NCBI GenBank assembly: GCA_030077755.1
Contig: JAQJZZ010000018.1
Span: forward strand, 1,612,001-1,676,000
Source: Filosporella fistucella
Lineage: Eukaryota > Ascomycota > Leotiomycetes > Helotiales
Length of the DNA stretch: 64,000 nt
Direction of reading: 5' to 3'
Shown one piece after another: positions 36,264 through 46,310 of this stretch. The first letter of the stretch is position 1; each line of letters starts with the position of its first letter. The position numbers were made by a program, and so were the translations under genes. The notes under the pieces were generated by a model. It saw only the letters and a list, made by a program, of their open reading frames with translations. It was not told the DNA's origin and made no database searches.

Positions 36264-37217
36264 CTCGAAAATATCTGGGATAGATCAATCAAAGTCGTGA
36301 TGCAGTTTCTCTGATGACTTCGTGCCTTGCGCCGCGAGGCTGCAATTGGAATTTTGAAGGACCAATCGGCGGTTGTGACGGCAGTCTGTGCGTTTTCTGG
36401 CGCTAGGAGAGCTCCTCAAAAAGTCAGAAATTTGCTTTTGTATTTTCATCCTTTGCTCACTCCTTAAGCTCATTGTCTGCTCTAAAGTCTGACAAATATA
36501 TGGACTTTACAACATCCATATGATCATCAACACTGGGCTCGTCGTTCAAGCGTCTATCGGAGCCCAGAGAACTAAGGCCAGTTATTTTAATGGTTTGTAT
36601 ACTTTTCACCGCAGTTATGTCGGGTCCATCTAGAGGACTCCTATACGGGGAGAAGACGGAAGCGGCTTCAAAATAACAAACGCTAGAGCCCGCTGCTGTC
36701 ACCATCTGGTTCAGAGCAGCGAGTGTGGACGTTGAAGCCAGAGAAACCACAAAGGTCGAGATTTTGATTCTTCGAGACCTTCCTTGGGGTACTATGCGGC
36801 CTGGTTCTTCACGAGCTTGGCCATTGGTGCTCCTCGGAGACAACTTTTCTTAATATGTGCTGTTCACAGTTCTACCTAGGTAGCCTTAGCACAAATAATA
36901 TTTCAATTCCCACTTGCTTGATTTCCTCTTAAAGCTTGTATATTAGCTCATCATCGGCTGCGAGAGGAAGCTTGCGCGCTTGGGAGGCACAGAATGAAGG
37001 TCTAGGGATGGAGAAAGCTTTTCCCGTCAAGCTTAACGTCGACCTACAGCTAGGACCGATCTATAACCACCATCTTACCATTTATTGACATGTGTTTTCT
37101 CATACAGGTAGCGTAGAAAAGGCCGCTCTTTACCCGTCTGCACCTCAGCCCTGACAGCCTTCCGTCAAATATTACGGCCCCCTTCGAAAATCCTGCATGC
37201 TGGACTCAAATTCATTT
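36264..37217. other. Intergenic region, 0.95 kb
   Basis: A frame at 36457-36843 on the minus strand reaches 128 codons but starts only at a TTG and has no family resemblance. Nothing else coding is seen. Confidence 0.45.
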
Positions 37218-38125
37218 TCAACAGCCATCTGCATCCTCATGAACTGATACTGCTTCAATTCCAACCCGAGCAGCTTTCTTCTTGCTCGTCTCTACCCCAT
37301 ACCTTTCATCCCTCTCCTTCACCTTGCCCCAAAAAAAACTATTCGTATTCTCAATGTCCCATCTTTGCAAGCTAATAACTTCGAGCCTAACTTACCTGCT
37401 CATCGTTTGTAAGGCTCATCATCAATTCCGGCTTTCCCAGCGGCAGTGTGTCGCCTCGGTTCACCTGCCAAAAGTGATACGTTTTTCCGTACAAGCCAAT
37501 TACCTCTTTCATTTCTTCAGTTTCGGCCCCCCCTCCCCCCCCCCCCCCCCACAAAGCACCCGGAACATTGGGGTTGGGCATAATAAGCATACCACTCTTC
37601 ACCTATACATCGTGAGACAGTTTTCAGAGAGAGAGAAGACAGTCACCAGACCTCATAATCATGGGAATGCCATAGCTTTCTCTCCTCCTGTCAAGATTTT
37701 CATACAACCGACGATTGATCATGTACTCCACCCCAATCAATCTTGCTGGATTCGTCGGCGAATCATAAATCAAGCATTGTCTGACCTATACTCAACTATT
37801 AGCCTCCAGTTCTCACCTTCTGCTGCTTGTGGACTTTGGAGATGAATACATCAGCACTCAAATGGGTACAATAATGATTGGCCTCCACAAAGCGAGTTGG
37901 ATCAGATCAATAAACATGAAAAGCATTCAGGTGTGCACATATCCCTTTGATAGGCTCGAAGGACTGGGTGAGCGAAGCTCCGGTTTCGAGGACTGTATCC
38001 TTCGCTTTAACTGACCGACCAGCCGCACCATGGGTAGTTTCTGCAGCTACCGTAAACGGAGATGCTGGATTGTTGGGTCTTTGTGGGTCTGTATGTTTCG
38101 TCTGGCTCTCGCTGGACAGGATAGA
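37218..38125 (-). pseudogene. DUF1264 (OBAP-like) pseudogene
   Basis: Remains of a DUF1264 gene, a family known in plants as oil-body-associated proteins and of unknown function in fungi. Recognisable segments in order on the minus strand: ETGASLTQSFEPIKGICAHLNAFHVY (38000-37910), VEANHYCTHLSADV, then [32 protein letters not shown] (about 37785-37692), [47 protein letters not shown] and GKVKERDERYGVE. Lesions: an in-frame TGA at 37909-37907 directly after HVY; a one-base loss near 37681-37690 between ENLDR and ERKLW; a run of 16 plus 7 guanines replacing the residues after ALW; and no usable start codon. Intron positions still look normal, so loss of function may be recent. Sequencing error at the homopolymer cannot be excluded. 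Confidence 0.78.
37527..37550. repeat. Poly-C homopolymer tract
   Basis: Seven C, one T, then sixteen C on the plus strand, inside the DUF1264 pseudogene. It is the longest homopolymer I noticed in the window and a possible assembly weak point. Confidence 0.9.
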
Positions 38126-38375
38126 GAAACGTTCACGTCGATGAAGGTTAAAAGCATGATGCTCGATGGGTTGACGTCATGATGGTCTTCACTTGGTGGC
38201 AAAGCCCTCATTGGCAAGGACCTGAGTAGGGAAGGGTGAGATTATCGATCCATTCATACGTTTTACATCAATAAATTCTTATTCGCTCTCAAATTTTAGG
38301 ATTTGCTGGAGCTCTTGAAAAATTGTTAACGGTCGCCACGAATAGCAGTAATGGCTGGGTTCGTCATCTACTTAC

Positions 38376-39589
38376 TCACTTGAAGTTATTTTTCATCTCT
38401 CGCAGCTTCGCCATTACCTCCACGGGATCCGTCTTTCCCGTGGCCTTTTGAATTTCGGGATCCTGAATATATGTCAGTACAGAATCGTCTTGTACTCCAC
38501 CACCACAATTTCCTTACATCCATTCTCATGAAAACATTGTGCTTCTGCAATAGGCAATTAGTCTCCACAGTTTAAAAATTACCGTATGAAGAGTACCTTC
38601 TCGTCTCCAATAGTAAACTTGCCCTGCGTCTCCTTGTTGTTTTCTGCAAATGCCTCTAGTTTCTTCACTGGCTCGCTTTGCAGAACAGAAATTGCGAACT
38701 TGACATTGGCTTTGGTGTATTCATGCCCAGGCTGCTGTGGTTAGTGAATAGACCTTATTGACAAATGCTGAGTGCACTTACATAAACTTTTGTGTCATCT
38801 GGAACTGCTGCCAGGGTGGTATTCAGAGCAGTGTGCATTTCTTCAGGCGTTCCTTCAAAAAATCTGCCACAGCCTGGACAGTTCAGCGAGCATCAAGCTG
38901 CCAAGGGCAACAGGGAACATACCACCATGGAACAAAGTATCTCCAGTAAATATAACTTTGCCAGTGCTATCTTCCATAAACCAACAGATGCTATCCTGTG
39001 TGTGACATGGTGTATATAGAGCTTTGACGGAGATGTCTCCAATCTTGAAACCTTCGCCGTTCTTAGGTGTTTGTGTTACTCCCTCACAGTCTTTGCCACC
39101 TATTATTGGCATGCCTTTGAATTCGGAATGTGCCAACTATTAAGAATCAACTAAGTCAGTCTGGCATCTGACCACTTGAGGGACATAAAAATACATACAA
39201 GTTTCTTATTTCCTCCGGCATGATCCCAATGGCTAGTCCTGGTGAGTAATGCTGAAGAATTCTGTGAACTCATGCAAAACGTACTGATGGGTGTTCACAA
39301 TAGCAGTGAGATTTATCTTTCCTGCCTTTATCTGCTCCTTCACTAGGGGAGCTACCCTTCACCTAAGCATCAGCTCAGGTTCTCTTATAATTTGGCATAC
39401 TGTAAACGAACTCATCCGGGTTTGCGGGATCAATGATCACAGCATCTTTCGATTTATCATCAACAACAAGGTAGGCGTAGTTATCAGAACTACCAGTCCC
39501 TAATAAGAAATATCAGACTTGGACCATCTGCAGAGGTAGGTGAACACCTTGTGGGATAACTTACACATGGGAATTGATTGGATATGCAT
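38376..39589 (-). CDS. glo2: Glyoxalase II (hydroxyacylglutathione hydrolase)
   Basis: A 257-residue metallo-beta-lactamase-fold thioesterase that hydrolyses S-lactoylglutathione to lactate and glutathione, the second step of methylglyoxal detoxification. Nine exons: 39589-39565, 39499-39412, 39356-39285, 39232-39199, 39136-38923, 38873-38782, 38731-38597, 38544-38518 and 38462-38376; introns are 49-66 bp and every phase agrees. Splicing restores the metal motif THHHWDHAGG (His61, His63, Asp65, His66) across intron 3, [36 protein letters not shown] and the C-terminal substrate-binding part RMDDPEIQ...LREMKNNFK. The second intron uses a GTTCGT donor. No targeting sequence is seen, so a cytosolic form is likely. 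The gene is intact while both neighbours are broken. Confidence 0.93.
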
Positions 39590-40044
39590 GGCGCGAGTGA
39601 GAGCTAGCTAGATATGGAGCTTAGCAGTGCTATTTGGGGGGATGTCTGGATGGAAAACATACGCTTGTGGCAATGGTTCGTAAAGGTCTTGAAATTATGG
39701 GATTTTTGAGAGTTGAGAAGCCCATTAAGTCAATTGAGGGATGTATATTACAAAGCTGTGTTACCATCACGGAGTTAAAGAGCTAGCTATGGAGTGGGGT
39801 TCCACTGAGGAGTACACACTATCACCACGTGCTGATAAGAGCTGGCAGCCATTTCAGCTTCTTGCCTAGCAAATCTACACCAACTTTTTATTCCTCAATT
39901 ACCTACACTGAGTATGATGACTATAATCGTGCGTCAAAAATCTGCAAGATGAAAAAACTTGTAACACGTACTGCTGTTGTGTACTATATGTTTATTGTTT
40001 ATATGAAATTCATTCCCCCACTTCCGCTGACAATACTTCCAGTT
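39590..40044. other. Promoter region of glyoxalase II
   Basis: A 455 bp region upstream of the glyoxalase II start, up to the decayed 3' end of the SDR pseudogene. No gene is seen. Confidence 0.4.
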
Positions 40045-41115
40045 ATCCATCGACTCCCTCCCGAACACAAGAACCTGTATACCAGTCAAATTCAATCGAC
40101 TCTGCGAAGCATCGGAAGACTTACGAAACTACCGGCACAATATCAGACAGTTCGCCTACTCTTGCAGCTGCTGGTGTGGCATCTATAATTGGCTGAAAAT
40201 CTGCCAGCACCTTTGGTTCGCACTCCTTCCACATATCTGTCGCAACGGGGCCAGGCGATACACAGTTCACTGTGATACCATAATTTTTTTCCAAGTTCAG
40301 TGGCCCAAACCTTACACATCCCCTCGAGTGCTGCCTTGGTAGCAGCGTAGACCGTCTGTTGAGGCATGCCCATGCGGGCTGATACAGAAGAGATCAGCAC
40401 AATTCGCCCTCCTTGCGGAATATGTGGAAGGCTATCTGCGTAAGAAAGATAGGAGCTAGGAGAATTCAGTTGGATTATTTAAAACGGATGAGAGGAGAGC
40501 CCGTAGACGATACAAGTGACTGCCTCGTGGGGACGTAGTCGCCTCCCTACCTTTTAGGTTCACATCAGTTTGTGCAATGTAGAAATCCTCAGTGATGTCC
40601 TCAAGAAAGTAGTCGTCACCATTCGCTGCATCTATAGATTATCAGCATTCTGATTGTACCAGTGAGCTGAACTGAAAGGAGGCTTGAGAGCTGCAGGCAT
40701 GAAAACCGCGGCCATTAAATATTTTTCATTTCAATATTTCAGCCTTGCAAGTTAGGAAATTAGAATATCTGACTGTGTGCAAGAATGTCAACCTTTCCAT
40801 TCTCAGAAATACTCAGTGCAGCTTCAATCAGCTTTTTCAGGTCTGATAATTGGGCCATATTTGCTTCCACGATGATACCTCTGCTGCCACTTGCTTCGAT
40901 TGTTTTGAGAACTGCATCAGCAGCATCCTTCCCTCTTGGGGAAGTATAGTTTACGACAACATTAGCGCCTCTCTTTGCTAGATTTACCACGATGCCAGCG
41001 CCTATTCCTCTTCCCACTGATCAGCAGATCATTGGGACAAGGGCTGGACATTTTATCTCGAGGATCCGGTGACAGGAGCTGTTTTGCCGTTCAGATTTCG
41101 ATATTGCTTCTCCAT
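40045..41115 (-). pseudogene. Short-chain dehydrogenase/reductase pseudogene
   Basis: Remains of a classical SDR (NAD(P)-dependent oxidoreductase). Segments on the minus strand: MEKQYRNLNGKTAPVTGSSR (start at 41115), GRGIGAGIVVNLAKRGANVVVN (cofactor Rossmann motif), VDILAHNAANGDDYFLEDITEDFY across a good intron, PIFLTQIA, LPHIPQGGRIVLISSVSARMG with the catalytic Ser, YAATKAALEGM with the YxxxK pair, and YGITVNCVSPGPVATDM. Lesions: after GSSR the frame hits TAA at 41055-41053 and some 45 unrelated bases separate it from GRGIG; one base is lost near 40426-40432; one extra base sits in the A/T run at 40281-40290; the C-terminus is eroded. Three independent breaks argue for a true pseudogene rather than sequencing error. 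Confidence 0.78.
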
Positions 41116-41455
41116 TGTTGCTTACTGTTTGATGCAAGATTACTTACAGATACGGAAGCTCTTTTGGTGAGCACGGTGATGTTCATGAAAATTTATTTCA
41201 GCACTTCTCTTACCATCACCTATATTGTCCTTCGATTCTGGAACCTCGCGGTCCGCGATTGCTGCGTTATACGGTATCCAACCCCCCACCCTACTTTAGA
41301 CAGCTATCTCTGGAACTTGATCGTACCTCTAAGAGGCACGCATTCTTGTTTGTGCGAAGTAGCTCAGCCGATGTCATACATCATTTCCCCCAAATTCAGG
41401 AGCCTCGCGGTTGAAAATATTCATTTTCATTTCATTGAAATATTACTTTGCAGTA
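41116..41455. other. Intergenic spacer
   Basis: A 340 bp region between the SDR pseudogene and the T5orf172 gene stop codon. Nothing recognisable. Confidence 0.35.
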
Positions 41456-42904
41456 TCATGAAAAAAGTAATACTATCACAGTCCAATGGGTGACTGGCCA
41501 TCCAAATAAGAAAAACGAGAGAACTGTTAACACTAACCCCGAAACCAAAAAATAAAGATCCTTCCGCTTGATATGTGCTTCCATGTTGGTTTGGTAAACC
41601 TCACTCCGATACTTCATTCGGTCGAGAATATGTGGCTGGGTCCAAGAATCCCAATCAACAGTGTTGATCTCTAATCGCGCCCTTTGCACTTTCCATTGCC
41701 AGTATGGTTTCAGCTCGTATTTGTCATTGTACGGGTTTTCAACCAAGATCCAACTCCGCCACCGATGCACCACTTTCAACGCGTCCTTCTTATCAACCTC
41801 GAACCACTCATTATGTGGCTTCTTGTGAATTTGGCATTTGTGCTTTCTCCGACTGTTACATAGCTCTTTATGGGCTAAGTTCTCAACAAGTGAACAGTGG
41901 TGATATGCGTTTCTGAAGTCGTCACATACTTCACTCAGTCCCATCACGCATTTCTTCTGCTCGTACCAACGTATCCCAGGGCTTCTCTTAGTCTTTCCAA
42001 TTTTGAAGTGTCCGGGTGCATGTTCAGGTGATTCATGTATGTATACCCATCCAACGTCGATCTTTGGTTCTCGCTTTTGTGCTATACAGTCCAAGATGCC
42101 ACAAATCACTCCTCTGGAATCTAGTTCGGCCGTGTCTTGCATTTTTGGTGTGTACGGCTCAAAGATCGGTTTCTTATATTCCTCGCCTGGTTTTGGCGAA
42201 GTTGTCGATGCCCTGGTGTCGTTAATTGTGTCATGGCTGCCGTCTGATTCTTCAAAATCATCTGAAGTCGTTAAGGGGGTCGGGTTTTCTACAGGCGAAA
42301 TTTGAATATCCAGCTCGCTGCCCTCTTCACATTCCTCGGGCACTTTGAGACGCTCAGTCTCTTGGGCCGAATTCCCACTCGTCTTAAAATTGGGCGGCTG
42401 CTTGATTCTAGTTCGGGCTTTCGTGCCAATCTCGTTCGGGCACCTGACAGTACTCTTTCCTGCTTTTTGAGGAAGCCGTAAGTTGGGTGGACTATCGAAC
42501 TTCCGTCCCTTTTTGCTAGGTGTCTCCTCTTCACTCGAACCAGCCACGGTTTGCCGATTACGCTGCCTCGTTCTCCGCGCTTCGCGAGAGTGAGTAGCAA
42601 CCTGGGCGTTGCTTGGAGCTGGGTTTTCAGATTCGTGGAGATCCTGCCCTATCGGGTCTGGCGAGTTTTCTGGAGGTGTAGTAGGTGAATTAGATCGTAG
42701 CAAGTGGATGTTATCATCAATGTCGAATATGTCAGAACCATTGTCTGACTCAGAACTAGAAGTTGACGAAGTCGTAAAATGTGAAGGTACAATGGGACGA
42801 TTTGGGGTATTCGGATCTCTTTTCTTGCCGCCCGGCTTTACTTGACGAGCTTCTCGCTTCCCAGTATGTACGACACGACCAGGGAGCTGCTTAGATGATT
42901 GCAT
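41456..42904 (-). CDS. T5orf172 (GIY-YIG-like) domain protein with C-terminal membrane segment
   Basis: A 482-residue single-exon protein. The N-terminal 260 residues are disordered, rich in Ser, Pro, Lys and Glu with several basic patches that could be nuclear signals. Residues about 305-405 match the T5orf172/DUF1766 domain, a GIY-YIG-fold relative: GWVYIHESPEH, HFKIGKTKRSPGIRWYEQ, HHCSLVENLAHKEL and NEWFEVDKKDALKVV. The family is expanded in fungi; DNA binding or nuclease activity is proposed but unproven here. Near the C-terminus two hydrophobic stretches (LYFLVSGLVLTVLSFFLFG and THWTVIVLLF) suggest membrane anchoring. The start was placed at MQSSKQLPG (42904); an in-frame ATG at 42949 would add a hydrophobic leader. 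No repeat or transposon signature flanks it. Confidence 0.8.
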   Translation of the reverse strand: MQSSKQLPGRVVHTGKREARQVKPGGKKRDPNTPNRPIVPSHFTTSSTSSSESDNGSDIFDIDDNIHLLRSNSPTTPPENSPDPIGQDLHESENPAPSNAQVATHSREARRTRQRNRQTVAGSSEEETPSKKGRKFDSPPNLRLPQKAGKSTVRCPNEIGTKARTRIKQPPNFKTSGNSAQETERLKVPEECEEGSELDIQISPVENPTPLTTSDDFEESDGSHDTINDTRASTTSPKPGEEYKKPIFEPYTPKMQDTAELDSRGVICGILDCIAQKREPKIDVGWVYIHESPEHAPGHFKIGKTKRSPGIRWYEQKKCVMGLSEVCDDFRNAYHHCSLVENLAHKELCNSRRKHKCQIHKKPHNEWFEVDKKDALKVVHRWRSWILVENPYNDKYELKPYWQWKVQRARLEINTVDWDSWTQPHILDRMKYRSEVYQTNMEAHIKRKDLYFLVSGLVLTVLSFFLFGWPVTHWTVIVLLFS

Positions 42905-45065
42905 TGCTGAAATTATAATCGCGAAAGACGTATGCAATGACCAGAACATAAAATGAATAGATAAAGGACTCAACGGGTACTGATCAACCTACCCTAAGTA
43001 AGTGACCTGCTCCCTTATCAGACAATCTGCAGCTCCACAACTCATGTCCCCACCCCGCCTCCGCTCTCCAAGGCTGTCATGCTTCGCCATACGATTCAGC
43101 CACTCCAGTGTCCAATAAGATATCCGCTGTAGTGTTGGAGATGTTGGTGCGCAGTTGGGATTGCGAAAACCAACATGGCCGGTTGCATGGGGCTTGCTAG
43201 CCAATCGTTGACGTTTCAGCAAGTAGTCAGCCTCGCCATGAATAGCAACACTTGCATATTCTTTCCCATGATATTTCTGGTCGAATAATGAACTAAATCG
43301 CAATTCTTGTCGGAATATTAACGTTGAGGCTTACGGCTACACGCGGTGTCGATGTAACATGAGAATCTTGTTCTGACGTTGCCAACCAATGGTATGAAAA
43401 GGACTAAACTGGAATTTCTCGATCTTTGTCTCTTGCTAAGCACACACAGCTTCAAAAGATCTGAGTATAATAGAGGGTTTTAACAGCCAGTTGCCTGCAG
43501 ACTTCTGGTGGGAGACTTGTCCAGGCGGGCCAGATTCGGGCCTCCTTGACCGATTCTTCGCAGCTCCAATGGATGGTAAATGCAAGTTCGCCCTGTTCAC
43601 GTCTTTGGATGAGAGGCCTCGAGGATGAAATATCTATCGCCACTGAAGGAAGCGGAGCTCTGGGAAACTGTTGATGCTGCCGTTCATTCATGACAAATTA
43701 AAAATAACGGTACAGGTGTTGGTTGCGTTCAGATCGATTTGTCAGAGAATCCGGCGTGTTAACTTCCATGAATCCATAGCTGTGCTGTACCGAATCTTGA
43801 TTTAAATAAAAATTAATATGAAATCGAGCCTGCCCTCCCCAAGACATGAATCCAAGGCAAACAATGGGAATTCTGATAGATAAGCTATGGCATAGGAATG
43901 GCAGGACAGTGACGAGCCATTTGGGGACACAGAGATTTCTGAACTTTTGGAGTGAAGAGAATCTCAGACATCCTCCAAATAAGAATTCTTATGATTTTGC
44001 TGAAGATGACAACTAATGATTGACATCCGAGTTATGCGTAACTTAACAATGGGGCTCAACGCCGACCCAAGTACATTCGCGGTGAAGCAAACCACAGACG
44101 CGAACATAAATGTACTGGAGGTTATGTTGTTTCTCTCTGCTTGCAAGCATGCTCCAGATAAATATGGCAACGAAACAGGAGCATTACAGTTGAAAATCGT
44201 AGATATATCTAGGGATTTTGTTTTGTTTTCCACTATCTAAGCTGCGCACTTGCAACTTATATATCTTCTCTCACTAGGTATCCAGCATTCAGGCTACTTG
44301 CATGCTGCTGTATGAGCTACAACCTGTAGCGGTGGCTTTGTTGATACTTTTCCAAGTCATGGCAGAAGTTGATAATTGTGCGACATGATAAAAGGCTCTT
44401 GCGCCAAAAAGTCCACACAAAGGAGGAAATAGGACGAAGATAGATTCCCCGCAACACCAAACCTCAAAAAGAGCTCATGCATTTTGATTGGAAAAGTCGG
44501 CCACACCAGCATCATGGGCTGGCCAGTCGTATAATCAGGATCACCTCCTTGAAATCTTGCGAGAGGCTTAATCAAAGGATGTTGACTCTATAACTAGCTA
44601 GCCACAAGTTTTTGTATGGACAATTGTTAGTATGGCTGTACCTTTTCCTGCAGTTCGCCATGACAAAAGTATTGGATGTGAGGAGTGACGGAACTGACTC
44701 GATGAAGTCGATCTAGTAGTTAGTGAAATAGTGTTCAATGGCCACACCAATGCATTTCTTGGAAATGTTGCCATTGGTCACCTGTAGCAGCCACCTCGCC
44801 AGCATGATATAACAAAAATCCCATAATGTTTCCTCCTGTTACATAGGTAGGTTTTAGCATTGCGTTCCCGTGGCGTTGACATACGAGACCCAATTTCGCA
44901 TGCTTGACTAAGTATGAAACAGCTGAAAAGTGATAGAAATAGATCTACCATCACGTGTAGTCAAAGACGTCATGGAGCTTCCCAGATCAATGGATGAAAC
45001 AGAATGGGCGCTTATAACACTGCCTTGACGCGAGTAAGATTACCAGGTAGGTGAAGCATAGCGCA
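42905..45065. other. Region without a confident gene
   Basis: Short minus-strand frames occur at 42989-43303 (non-ATG start), 43452-43691 (79 codons, ATG start) and 43964-44233, with overlapping plus-strand frames. None shows a known family or a convincing splice pattern. The first two might be exons of an unrecognised minus-strand gene. Otherwise the 2.1 kb holds the T5orf172 promoter and nothing I can name. Confidence 0.4.
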
Positions 45066-45410
45066 TTACCACACCGTTTGTTCCGAGGAGGAGGGAGGGG
45101 CCAGGTTTGGTGGAGATGGGAGTTCGTTCATCGCATGTTCCCATGTTTCCTCATCAACATGATGCATTAGTTCTTGAGCGTCGCAGTCCAGGATCCCGGG
45201 TTTGCGGTATTTCTTGTGGGATTCAATAGGGGTACAGGGGTATGTACTGTACGGAGAGTAACTCAATTGATCCCATCCCCAAGGGGAATAATGGGAAGGG
45301 GGAGAGGGGAGATCGTAACGGTGCGGTGAAGAAACTTTCCCGGATAACGGAGCGGTGGACACTGGAAAAGTCCTTGGCAGGATTGGATCGAGATTGACAT
45401 AGTATAGTGA
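45066..45410 (-). CDS. Possible Pro/Ser-rich hypothetical exon
   Basis: An open frame of 114 codons on the minus strand with coding-like composition (LPSPPSHYSPWGWDQLSYSP, DAQELMHHVDEETWEHAM, NELPSPPNLAPPSSS). It has no ATG of its own, because a TGA lies immediately upstream at 45413-45411. An upstream exon or a frameshift would be needed to make a gene. No family is recognised. It may be a real terminal exon, a gene remnant or chance. Confidence 0.25.
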   Translation of the reverse strand, partial: SLYYVNLDPILPRTFPVSTAPLSGKVSSPHRYDLPSPPSHYSPWGWDQLSYSPYSTYPCTPIESHKKYRKPGILDCDAQELMHHVDEETWEHAMNELPSPPNLAPPSSSEQTVW

Positions 45411-45714
45411 TCAGGACCATCAGGTTGATGCCCAATTGCTGTTATGACCAATAGACCAGTGGAAGAAGGTTACAAAATACTGTAATCGGGTAGAGGGCTC
45501 CCTAGAGGTATTGTTGCGCCTGCGATTATACAGCTGTAGCACGTACAACAAACATATTATGTTGATTGAGCATGAACATGGCATAGTTGGGGTAGTAATG
45601 CAGAAAGGGGCTTGAACGGCGTCCACCGAGCCGGCAACTCTCCTCGTCGTTCATATCCCTCGCATCCTCGCATCTCCTGTCCTTACTCACATCACATCAC
45701 CGTCTCTCTTCGCC

Positions 45715-46179
45715 ATGATCTTCGTCAAGGTTTATGCACTCTACAGTGCCGTGCTGGCAATTTCACTACTCGTACTAAACTTATCTTCACATTTTGATGC
45801 AGGCTCATGGCGTAAGAAGGCGCAAGGCATGGCAAACCTACTGAGTCTAACTCCTTCTGTGGCAGCTTCGACACCTTCGCCCGCACGTCCGTTCGAACCA
45901 AAAACCTCCCTAGGTACTACACTACATCTCCCACACATGAGCTCCACTTCACTACCCTCGCGAACTCTGAACGGGGTTGTTGGCGTCGGTCAATGGAAAC
46001 ACTCCCGCATTCTTCCCTGCAGGCCACGTTCTGGTAAAAGAAGCATCCTCCCTGTCTTCAATTCCATTCTCATTATTCAAGACCATGCAATCCCTCCCAG
46101 GGAGGTATCCGTATCTCACCGCCAGGGTCAGGCTAGGGTTGTGGCATACACTGCGAATCGGACCATGATCTGTGTGTAG
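45715..46179 (+). CDS. Hypothetical small protein with N-terminal hydrophobic segment
   Basis: A 154-codon frame from a true ATG. The first 23 residues (MIFVKVYALYSAVLAISLLV...) look like a signal peptide or membrane anchor; the rest is Ser/Pro/Arg-rich without a known domain. The composition changes after about residue 90, so a splice within the frame is possible. It ends 131 bp before the TauD start. Weakly supported. Confidence 0.3.
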   Translation: MIFVKVYALYSAVLAISLLVLNLSSHFDAGSWRKKAQGMANLLSLTPSVAASTPSPARPFEPKTSLGTTLHLPHMSSTSLPSRTLNGVVGVGQWKHSRILPCRPRSGKRSILPVFNSILIIQDHAIPPREVSVSHRQGQARVVAYTANRTMICV

Positions 46180-46310
46180 TTAAATCACAGGATCAAAGCA
46201 TTGGCTCAGCAGAAGTATTTATGTTGCGCTCCCCAAAGCCATATCAAAGGGGCTCTCTGGAAGTCCCAAAGAGCCCATCATCGAGTATCAGCCCCAGTCA
46301 TTTATCTACC

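Noticed and set aside
36457..36843. Minus-strand frame of 128 codons upstream of the EF-hand gene
   Set aside because: The only start is TTG, a stop lies immediately upstream and no motif or splice partner was found.
37282..37845. Plus-strand frame of 187 codons
   Set aside because: It is the antisense of the DUF1264 pseudogene, starts at a non-ATG codon and is interrupted by the poly-C tract; its poly-Pro is an artefact of that run.
37907..37909. Possible 33-base intron that would remove the DUF1264 stop codon
   Set aside because: A GTTTAT...GGAG segment could be drawn around the TGA, but it would be shorter than any other intron here (46 bp minimum) and would delete conserved residues; it also leaves the frameshift unexplained.
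42989..43303. Minus-strand frame upstream of the T5orf172 gene
   Set aside because: It begins at TTG and no intron joins it convincingly to the T5orf172 exon or to the 43452-43691 frame; left as an unassigned region.
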